Assembly: GCA_948744995.1 (NCBI GenBank)
Contig: CAPZCD010000062.1
Coordinates: forward strand, 1-5,388
Direction of reading: 5' to 3'
Length of the DNA stretch: 5,388 bases
Source: an uncultured Rickettsiales bacterium
GTDB taxonomy: Bacteria > Pseudomonadota > Alphaproteobacteria > Rickettsiales > UBA1997
Part shown: piece by piece, positions 1 to 5,229 of the stretch
How positions within the stretch are numbered: the first letter of the stretch is position 1
Layout: every line of letters begins with the position of its first letter
Made by a program: the position numbers and the translations under genes
The notes under the pieces: generated by a model
Told to the model about the DNA's origin: nothing
What the model saw: only the letters and a program-made list of their open reading frames with translations
Databases searched by the model: none

Positions 1-31
1 ATTATGGTGATTATGGGATCAATTGAGGTAA

Positions 32-53
32 TCAAGAAATAGAGAGATGTCCC
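32..53 (+). repeat. 22-bp repeat, left copy; possible insertion-sequence end
   Basis: This stretch begins TCAAGAAAT and ends GAGAGATGTCCC. It matches the reverse complement of 5186-5207 at 21 of 22 positions, the one difference being A versus G at position 41. Similarity stops abruptly on both sides, as expected for terminal inverted repeats rather than a duplicated gene. Read outward from the block, each copy begins GGGACATCTCT. That fits the tips of insertion sequences whose bodies lie outside the window. An open plus-strand frame (1-42, ending MGSIEVIKK then TAG) terminates inside the repeat. It could be the last codons of a transposase, but 13 codons are too few to identify it. I do not recognise the IS family, and no target-site duplication is visible. 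Confidence 0.6.
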
Positions 54-240
54 TAAATTTTGATAAAAGTTATTAATTTAGAAGTTATTTATCTGTATTT
101 TTCAATGTATCTTAAACGAGAAAAAGCGAAATTAGGGTTAGCAATAATTTTTAATACAAAAAAACTGGAGAAAATGGATAATTAAAATTTTATTCCTTAT
201 GAGTAGTTTTTAGTACAGAAAAATAAGTATTTTGTTAACT

Positions 241-1650
241 TCAACACCCCATCCCACAACTTCCACAATTTTTATCACAAGGCTTTGATTTTTTAGCATT
301 TTTAGCCAGACCACCAAGAGCTGTTTCCTTATAAAGACTAGACATATCATCTCCAATTTCTTTCATACTTCTAATGACTTGATCGAACTTGAGATATACA
401 CTTTCCTTTTCCAAAAGTGCTAACCTACAAGCAGAAACTGCTTTTACCGCATTAATTGCATTTCTTTCTATACAAGGTATTTGCACTAGACCTTTTACCG
501 GATCACAGGTAAGTCCGAGATTATGGGTCATTCCTACTATAGCAGCATTTTCGCATTGCTTTATAGTTCCACCTAAAGCCGCACATAAACCAGCAGCAGC
601 CATAGCTGTAGCCGAACCAACTTCAGCTTGACAGCCACCTTCAGCTCCAGATATAGAGGCATTTATTTTACATAAAATACCGACAGCACCAGCTGTTAAT
701 ATAAATTTTCTAAAACCATCAAAATTTGAATTACAGAAATTTCTGTAGTAATACACTACTGCCGGTATAATTCCAGCTGCACCATTGGTAGGCGCACTTA
801 TTATTCTACCATAGCTGGCATTTTCTTCAGATGCAGCCATACCCGATAGTAGTAGGAAATCTATAACATTCAGGTTATCATCCTTTTTATTTTTTATACT
901 TTTTTGCAGTTTTGGTGACCTTCTTTTTAAGCCTAAGCCTCCACTCAAATTCCCTTTCCTCTTAAGTCCATTTTTTATAGAACCAACCATAACACTGTAT
1001 AATTTGGCTATTTTTCTATCTATTCTATGTTTATCACGTATAATTAATTCGTTTTCAAGAACTATTTCCCATATTTCTTTATTTTTTCTCCTGCAAAAGT
1101 CAGTTAAATCGTTCCAGTTATTAAATTTATTTGGAAATTTTATATTCTTCGTATCATTATTATTATCTCTTGATTCCAGCTCACTTTTAATTTCAACAAA
1201 ACCACCACCAACAGAATAGTATTCTTCGCTATAGAGTATTTTAGCGGATGAATCGTAGGATGTTATTATCATACCATTCGGATGGTAAGGTAATTCCTTA
1301 TTTTTATGCATAATAATGTCTTTATTGGCGTCAAAGTTTATGTGTTTGGAGCTTGATAATTTTATCTTTCCAGATGTTTTTATGTTACGTATAATTTCGT
1401 CTATTTTGTTTGGGTTTATAGTTTTAGGATCAAAACCGCTCAGACCAAGCTGTATGGCTATATCGGTTCCATGTCCGCTTTTTGTTAGGGCAAGAGATCC
1501 ATATAAATCAACCTTGATCTTGTCTATTTTGTCTAGTTTATTTAGTTCCTCATTTTTTTGTATAAAGAATAGGGATGCTTTCATTGGCCCTACTGTGTGC
1601 GAACTTGATGGACCTATACAAACTTTAAATATATCAAATACGCTTATCAT
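241..1650 (-). CDS. sdaA: L-serine dehydratase, single-chain iron-sulfur type (EC 4.3.1.17)
   Basis: This cytosolic enzyme deaminates L-serine to pyruvate and ammonia using a 4Fe-4S cluster instead of pyridoxal phosphate. The start is secure: the protein opens with the family hallmark MISVFDIFKVCIGPSSSHTV. Residues ~1-155 form the SDH beta domain (SSSHTVGPM, GHGTD, HPNGM). Residues ~185-450 form the SDH alpha domain (SAPTNGAAGIIPAV, SGAEGGCQAEVG, MTHNLGLTCDPV, QIPCIERNA). Cys340, Cys382 and Cys393 have the 42- and 11-residue spacing of the known cluster ligands of the Legionella enzyme. At 469 aa it is slightly longer than the usual ~455. The extra length is an Asn/Lys-rich linker near 160-180 and a tail, residues 458-469, with four cysteines in a CX3CX2CX3C pattern. 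In studied homologues a single C-terminal Cys folds back onto the cluster. No clear Shine-Dalgarno site precedes the ATG. It is transcribed in the same direction as the upstream genes but is separated from them by ~245 bp, so it is probably a separate unit. sdaA and sdaB paralogues cannot be told apart here. Confidence 0.95.
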   Translation of the reverse strand: MISVFDIFKVCIGPSSSHTVGPMKASLFFIQKNEELNKLDKIDKIKVDLYGSLALTKSGHGTDIAIQLGLSGFDPKTINPNKIDEIIRNIKTSGKIKLSSSKHINFDANKDIIMHKNKELPYHPNGMIITSYDSSAKILYSEEYYSVGGGFVEIKSELESRDNNNDTKNIKFPNKFNNWNDLTDFCRRKNKEIWEIVLENELIIRDKHRIDRKIAKLYSVMVGSIKNGLKRKGNLSGGLGLKRRSPKLQKSIKNKKDDNLNVIDFLLLSGMAASEENASYGRIISAPTNGAAGIIPAVVYYYRNFCNSNFDGFRKFILTAGAVGILCKINASISGAEGGCQAEVGSATAMAAAGLCAALGGTIKQCENAAIVGMTHNLGLTCDPVKGLVQIPCIERNAINAVKAVSACRLALLEKESVYLKFDQVIRSMKEIGDDMSSLYKETALGGLAKNAKKSKPCDKNCGSCGMGC

Positions 1651-1653
1651 ATT

Positions 1654-1670
1654 TTAACTAAAAAAGTTAA
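1654..1670. promoter_or_regulatory. Small dyad directly upstream of the serine dehydratase start
   Basis: The arms TTAACT and AGTTAA are perfect 6-bp complements around a 5-base A/T loop. The element ends 3 bp before the ATG at 1650, exactly where a ribosome binding site would sit. It could be a weak mRNA hairpin affecting initiation, or an operator half-site pair. Dyads this AT-rich also arise by chance in this DNA, so this is a weak call. Confidence 0.25.
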
Positions 1671-1706
1671 TACTCATTGAGGATAATAATACTAAAAATT
1701 TATTTT

Positions 1707-1734
1707 TAAATATAATTATTCATATTTATGACAA
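1707..1734 (-). promoter_or_regulatory. Weak sigma-70-like promoter candidate for the serine dehydratase
   Basis: On the minus strand a TTGTCA box (1729-1734) is followed after 16 bases by TATTTA (1707-1712), which would give a leader of roughly 50 bases. The -35 box matches consensus at 5 of 6 positions and the -10 box is poor. In such AT-rich sequence many -10 look-alikes exist, so this is only the best candidate seen. Confidence 0.25.
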
Positions 1735-1774
1735 TAATTGTGGGTATTTAGGAATAATCATAACAACTATTGAT

Positions 1775-1801
1775 CTATGACTATATCATAGAATTTTCTA
1801 T
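1775..1801. promoter_or_regulatory. Two overlapping dyads upstream of the serine dehydratase gene
   Basis: CTATGA (1775-1780) and TCATAG (1786-1791) are perfect inverted arms around CTATA. This dyad overlaps a second palindrome at 1788-1801, ATAGAA-TT-TTCTAT. Both lie ~125-150 bp upstream of the serine dehydratase start. Paired dyads of this size can be regulator binding sites. No known operator is recognised, and chance is a fair alternative given the base composition. Confidence 0.2.
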
Positions 1802-1815
1802 ACAATTTATTCAGT

Positions 1816-1874
1816 AAACAACTTTAATGCAAACATACAAGTTGTTTTGTTAAAAATTTTTTTAATCTAACAAA
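1816..1874 (-). terminator. Weak stem-loops downstream of the MORN operon
   Basis: Two inverted repeats lie just past the stop codon of the 217-aa gene. One has arms TTTGTTA/TAACAAA (1846-1852 with 1868-1874). The other has 9-bp arms AAACAACTT/AAGTTGTTT (1816-1824 with 1839-1847). Their position suits the end of the minus-strand operon. Neither stem is GC-rich, and on the minus strand no U-run follows the second stem, so a classical intrinsic terminator is not established. The rest of the 1651-1896 gap holds no gene that I can support. Confidence 0.3.
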
Positions 1875-1896
1875 TTTTTATAATAATTTTATATTG

Positions 1897-2550
1897 TCAA
1901 CTTTTTTGAAAAGTAGTTCCTTTTACTTTTTCTTTCTCAATTCTTCTCAACAATTCTCTTTTTGTAAAAAAATTTAATGAATTTACTTCTTTATTTGCCT
2001 CATCTAGCAATTTTTCTTTTTCATTCTCTGGTACATCCTTATTTTCTAAATTTTTTTTTACTATTTCTAATAAGTTTTTATTTATTTCATTTTCTTTAGT
2101 TTCAGCAATCTTTGAATTGTATTTTTTCTCATTTAATATTCCTATATATGTACCTAGTCTTATTGTTAAATTTTTTAAAATTTCTCCTGCTTTTACTAAA
2201 AAGCCTGAATTCATTCTGTCTTCCTCTGCCTCAACAATTTTCAAGTCGTTTTCATTTTCTTTCATTTTCGCTAACTCTTGCTTCTCTAGAGCAATTTTTA
2301 ATCTTATGTTTGTACCTAATTTTTTAATACCTAAATTTTTTAAAAGTATAGATTTTTTAGTATATTTTTTAGCCCACCTTTTAAGTGCATCTCTGGCGTC
2401 TTCATTTATTATATGATGTAACATAGTTTTATTGTCTTTGCCGATTCTTCCTACCCCAAAATTTTCAGCTATATCTTGTATTGATTTCATTTGCAAAACT
2501 TCTAAATCACTTAATTTAGTTAAATGATTTATATTTTTTTCAGAGGGCAT
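1897..2550 (-). CDS. Hypothetical 217-aa charged protein, second gene of the MORN operon
   Basis: I do not recognise the family. The protein is rich in Lys, Glu and Asn. It has no signal peptide, no membrane segment and no cysteine. Residues ~15-50 (motif MKSIQDIAENFGVGRIGKDN, then MLHHIIN) weakly resemble the helix-extended-helix pattern of Rho-N or SAP-like domains, which often bind nucleic acid; this is a guess from the hydrophobic spacing. Residues ~80-115 and ~145-195 look like long charged helices, possibly coiled coil. It starts 8 bp after the stop of the MORN gene, so the two are very probably co-transcribed. The ATG at 2550 has no visible Shine-Dalgarno site. Its frame is -1 relative to the MORN gene, and a one-base change in the A6 run before the MORN stop would join the two. 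It is either a separate small partner protein or a detached C-terminal part of the MORN protein. Confidence 0.7.
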   Translation of the reverse strand: MPSEKNINHLTKLSDLEVLQMKSIQDIAENFGVGRIGKDNKTMLHHIINEDARDALKRWAKKYTKKSILLKNLGIKKLGTNIRLKIALEKQELAKMKENENDLKIVEAEEDRMNSGFLVKAGEILKNLTIRLGTYIGILNEKKYNSKIAETKENEINKNLLEIVKKNLENKDVPENEKEKLLDEANKEVNSLNFFTKRELLRRIEKEKVKGTTFQKS

Positions 2551-2558
2551 TACTGGTA

Positions 2559-5060
2559 TTATTTTTTCTTTGTTTTCTTTAAAATATAATGCACAAAATA
2601 TAGTATAAAACTAGCCTGATACCAACAGGAACCAAGCCCCTGTTGGTCATGAATACAATGTTCAAGATATTTTTGTAAATTTAGGAAGTTTTTTTTTGAT
2701 AACTCATCAGCATCATTATAGCTTTTTTCTGGTAACTTATCATCAATATTAGTATAACCACTTGAATCAAAAGCAATAACAATTTTTCCCATTTCTTCTT
2801 CTGGTACTTTTTCAGATAAAAATTGTTTTATTTTGGATAAAGAACACACAATTGAAATTGCATGATTTTGTTCAAGATTGGTTATATTTGCAGAAAAATA
2901 ATCTATGTCTAAATCATGTATAGAAGTTAACCTATTTTCTTTTAATGAATTCTTATTTTTAGTTAATCCATAAGAATTCAAATATGATTCTATATCTTTA
3001 TATGTATTTCCTGGCCAATCAGGATTGTTTTGTTCTATCTCAAACCTTACTCTTTTTAAGGCATTGATGTTATCGCAAAGTTTAGACAGAACAATTAAAT
3101 TTTGTAAACCAGTCCTAGCACCATCCATTCTATTTTCATCATCCAGTTTTCCACTACTACCCTTTAATCTAGTTTGCATCTGATACTGGGCACATATTTC
3201 AATTAATTTTATATTACATTCCTCTTGATTTTTAAGTTTATTACCATCTTTATCACAGATATATGCATAATTTTTTGAGTCTTTGAGATATTCTTCATTA
3301 TCATTATTTAAAGCTATATTTATTGCACGATAATCAATGACAATTTTATTAGAATTTCCTTCTTCATATAAATATTCTACTTTATCCATCATTCCGTTTT
3401 CGTCATACACTTGAGTGTATAAAGGTTTCTTAGTTTCTTCTTCAACTATTGTGTATCTACCTTGTCCATTTCGTTTTCCATCTTTAAATTCACCTTCATA
3501 TTTACTACCATCTGCATAAATAAGAGTACCTTGTCCATTTCGTTTTCCATCTTTAAATTCACCTACATATTTATTACCATTTACATAAACAAAAGTACCT
3601 TTTCCATCTAGTTCTCCATTTATAAAATTACCTTCTTCAACTTTTAATTTATTTTCTTTATCATCATAGTAAACTTTTCTACATTTTTCTCCAAACAGAT
3701 CTCCTTTTTCATCAAACTCACCCTCTTCAACTTTTAATTTTTTTCCATTTTCATAATTAGTGCGTGTTCCTTGTTTAAAATCACCATCTTTAAATTCACC
3801 TTCTTTGATATATCCAATCTTTCCTTGTTCATCATAACAAATGTATTTACCTTTTCCATTCGGTTTTCCATCTTTAACGTCACCTACATATTTTTTATTA
3901 TGACCTATATAAATAAATTCACCTTTTCCATTCGGTTTTCCATCTTCAAATTCACCTTCGTAAGAACGATAAATGTAATCATTCTTCCAAATAAATTCAC
4001 CTTTTCCATTCGGTTTTCCATCTTCAAATTCACCTTCATAATTATCGCCATACTTATTAATAAGCGTACCTTTTCCTGTTAATTTCCAATTTTCTTCATT
4101 AATTTTGTAAATAATATTTGGGTCAAAATCATTTTTATAGACTATATTTATTATATCATTATCTACACTACAATATTTATCACCCTCCCCAAAAGTAATT
4201 GAACTTTCTTCTTCAGGTTTTCCATCAATAAAGTCAGCTTTTATAGTACGATTAATATGTTTGGCATCATTTTTATAAATAATTTTACATATTCCATTTA
4301 ATTTACCATTTACAGTATGGTTTTCATAATCGTTACCTCTATACTTGTCGCCGTTATTTAACACAAATTTATTTTTTCCAGTGTCTATTATTCCATTTTT
4401 AATAGTACCTTCTATAGTACGATTAATTTTTTTTTCGCTATTAAAAATAGTAATTTTACAACTTCCATTTACTAAGTCACCATCAATGATTTCAATATTT
4501 TTTTCATCCCTTAATTTTCCATTTTCATAGTAATAATCATAAACAGTGCCATTCACATCATAAACAGCACATTTTCCATGTCTTATTCCATTTACAAAAT
4601 TACTTATATAATAACCATTTAAGTAAGTAACTTTACCTTTACCATCAAATTTCCAATTTTTAAAATTACCTTCATATTTATCACCATTTTTATAAGTAAG
4701 CGTACCGCTTATTATTTGTCCTTTTTCAAAATCACCATTATATTTATCACCATTTTTACAAGTAAGTGTACCTATTCCTGTTATTTCTCCAAATTTATTA
4801 ATTTTACCCTTATAATGCATATAAATTGTTTCACTACCATTATAATCAATATTTATTTCTTCCTCATCCCAATTAATAAGTTCACTAGTAAAAGTATTAC
4901 TACTAATTATGCTGCCATTTTTGTCAAATAGTCCTTTTATACTGGTAATATCTATAATTGTCTGACCATATTTTATGTCAGCATAACAATAGTTCCCATT
5001 TGAAAAAGTTATCTTTGCTAGGTTTGTTTCAGTCTGTTCCGTTGTATCTGTATCCGTCAT
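2559..5060 (-). CDS. MORN-repeat protein with C-terminal CE-clan cysteine protease-like domain; putative effector
   Basis: The 833-aa protein has three parts. Residues ~80-180 and ~330-535 carry MORN repeats (pattern YEGEFKDGKRNGQG, about 23-26 residues each). Degenerate copies fill 190-325, for roughly a dozen or more units. Residues ~545-700 are a helical linker of unknown type. Residues ~715-825 contain His733 (NHAISIV), Asp765 (KIVIAFDSSGY), Gln806 and Cys812 (DQQGLGSCWYQA). That His-Asp-Gln-Cys order, with Gln six residues before a Cys near the end of the chain, is the CE-clan arrangement found in Ulp1/SENP proteases, YopJ acetyltransferases and several bacterial deubiquitinases. MORN units often bind membranes or act as scaffolds. 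An effector acting on host ubiquitin-like conjugates is my inference. No classical signal peptide is seen; the N-terminus is acidic and Thr-rich. The ATG lacks a Shine-Dalgarno site but follows a good promoter candidate. It ends in a Lys-rich tail, KKTKKK. The MORN call is secure; the catalytic call is moderate. Confidence 0.9.
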   Translation of the reverse strand: MTDTDTTEQTETNLAKITFSNGNYCYADIKYGQTIIDITSIKGLFDKNGSIISSNTFTSELINWDEEEINIDYNGSETIYMHYKGKINKFGEITGIGTLTCKNGDKYNGDFEKGQIISGTLTYKNGDKYEGNFKNWKFDGKGKVTYLNGYYISNFVNGIRHGKCAVYDVNGTVYDYYYENGKLRDEKNIEIIDGDLVNGSCKITIFNSEKKINRTIEGTIKNGIIDTGKNKFVLNNGDKYRGNDYENHTVNGKLNGICKIIYKNDAKHINRTIKADFIDGKPEEESSITFGEGDKYCSVDNDIINIVYKNDFDPNIIYKINEENWKLTGKGTLINKYGDNYEGEFEDGKPNGKGEFIWKNDYIYRSYEGEFEDGKPNGKGEFIYIGHNKKYVGDVKDGKPNGKGKYICYDEQGKIGYIKEGEFKDGDFKQGTRTNYENGKKLKVEEGEFDEKGDLFGEKCRKVYYDDKENKLKVEEGNFINGELDGKGTFVYVNGNKYVGEFKDGKRNGQGTLIYADGSKYEGEFKDGKRNGQGRYTIVEEETKKPLYTQVYDENGMMDKVEYLYEEGNSNKIVIDYRAINIALNNDNEEYLKDSKNYAYICDKDGNKLKNQEECNIKLIEICAQYQMQTRLKGSSGKLDDENRMDGARTGLQNLIVLSKLCDNINALKRVRFEIEQNNPDWPGNTYKDIESYLNSYGLTKNKNSLKENRLTSIHDLDIDYFSANITNLEQNHAISIVCSLSKIKQFLSEKVPEEEMGKIVIAFDSSGYTNIDDKLPEKSYNDADELSKKNFLNLQKYLEHCIHDQQGLGSCWYQASFILYFVHYILKKTKKK
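2586..2918 (-). other. Putative CE-clan (Ulp1/SENP/YopJ-like) catalytic domain within the MORN protein
   Basis: This segment encodes residues ~715-825. The candidate catalytic His733 is at 2862-2864, Asp765 at 2766-2768 and Cys812 at 2625-2627, with Gln806 as the candidate oxyanion-hole residue. The His lies in a beta-strand-like stretch (HAISIVCSL) and the Asp ends another (KIVIAFDSS), as in HW...YxDS of Ulp1. The Asp-to-Cys gap is 47 residues (about 45-50 in Ulp1 and YopJ). The His-to-Asp gap is 32, longer than usual, and is explained by a charged insertion. Papain or calpain types also show GxCW, but they need ~150-200 residues after the Cys, and only 21 remain here. Confidence 0.5.
3458..3564. 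repeat. Direct repeat, 38-bp perfect copies, 69-bp period
   Basis: Positions 3458-3495 are identical to 3527-3564. The 69-bp period equals 23 codons, one MORN unit, so loss or gain of a unit keeps the frame. The repeated residues are EFKDGKRNGQG. The exact DNA identity, synonymous positions included, indicates a recent duplication or gene conversion. Confidence 0.9.
3911..4037. repeat. Direct repeat, 49-bp perfect copies, 78-bp period
   Basis: Positions 3911-3959 are identical to 3989-4037. The 78-bp period equals 26 codons, a longer MORN unit than the 23-codon form. The repeated residues are EGEFEDGKPNGKGEFI. A third, diverged copy of the same unit (VGDVKDGKPNGKG) lies at about 3839-3890. 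In-frame expansion or contraction by recombination is possible here. Confidence 0.9.
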
Positions 5061-5092
5061 TTTTTTGAGCTTGATTAAGATTAACTAATTCT

Positions 5093-5120
5093 AGTATAGT
5101 TTTAAAAAATAAAATGGCAA
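5093..5120 (-). promoter_or_regulatory. Sigma-70-like promoter candidate for the MORN gene
   Basis: On the minus strand, TTGCCA (5115-5120) is followed after 16 bases by TATACT (5093-5098); each box matches consensus at 5 of 6 positions. Transcription would start ~25 bases before the ATG at 5060, giving a short leader with no recognisable Shine-Dalgarno site. It is the best promoter match in the window and would drive the MORN gene and the 217-aa gene together. Confidence 0.45.
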
Positions 5121-5185
5121 TATTATAAAAATTTCCTGGAACAATTGTAGTTTATAACGAAAAACAATAAAATATATTATAAAAC

Positions 5186-5207
5186 GGGACATCTCTCCAT
5201 TTCTTGA
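5186..5207 (-). repeat. 22-bp repeat, right copy; possible insertion-sequence end
   Basis: This is the inverted partner of 32-53 (21 of 22 bases), reading GGGACATCTCT on the plus strand and ending TTCTTGA. It lies between the MORN gene promoter and the stop codon (5230-5232) of the gene entering from the right. The two copies bracket all three complete genes. If these are IS ends, the IS body lies to the right of 5186. However, the sequence there shows a membrane-protein reading frame rather than a transposase, so a solo end or a dispersed repeat is also possible. Confidence 0.6.
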
Positions 5208-5229
5208 CTTTTAAATTCTTCACTCTAGG

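Larger units (their letters stand above)
3456..4823 (-). repeat. MORN repeat region (residues ~80-535)
   Basis: Tandem units of about 23-26 codons follow the pattern Y-x-G-x-F-x-x-G-x-x-x-G-x-G. The best units start near Tyr107, Tyr129, Tyr341, Tyr367, Tyr391, Tyr498 and Tyr521. Copies near 150-180, 190-330 and 415-480 are diverged. DNA-level identity is highest between neighbouring units near 3458-3564 and 3911-4037, which points to recent duplication or gene conversion there. MORN units form beta-hairpin stacks. Confidence 0.85.

Noticed and set aside
1..42. Plus-strand open tail ending MGSIEVIKK and a stop
   Set aside because: Thirteen codons are too few to call a gene. It is mentioned only as a possible transposase end beside the 22-bp repeat.
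54..240. Possible small RNA or terminator in the gap after the serine dehydratase
   Set aside because: No GC-rich stem with a U-run and no recognisable RNA motif was found; the sequence looks like plain AT-rich intergenic DNA.
389..1657. Plus-strand open frames opposite the serine dehydratase
   Set aside because: They are antisense shadows of a strongly conserved gene and show no family motif.
2586..2660. Papain- or calpain-type active site suggested by GSCW in the MORN protein
   Set aside because: Those families place the catalytic His and Asn well after the Cys, but only 21 residues follow Cys812. The His and Asp lie upstream, which fits the CE clan instead. The downstream ORF shows no convincing His/Asn motif either.
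3458..4037. CRISPR-like regularly spaced repeats
   Set aside because: The period is a whole number of codons, the spacers are themselves related MORN sequence, and the repeats lie inside a coding gene.
2112..4931. Plus-strand Phe/Ile/Leu-rich frames opposite the MORN operon, which look membrane-like
   Set aside because: They are the reverse complement of Lys/Glu/Asn-rich codons, so their hydrophobicity is an artefact. The repeats in the 3771-4082 frame simply mirror the MORN units.
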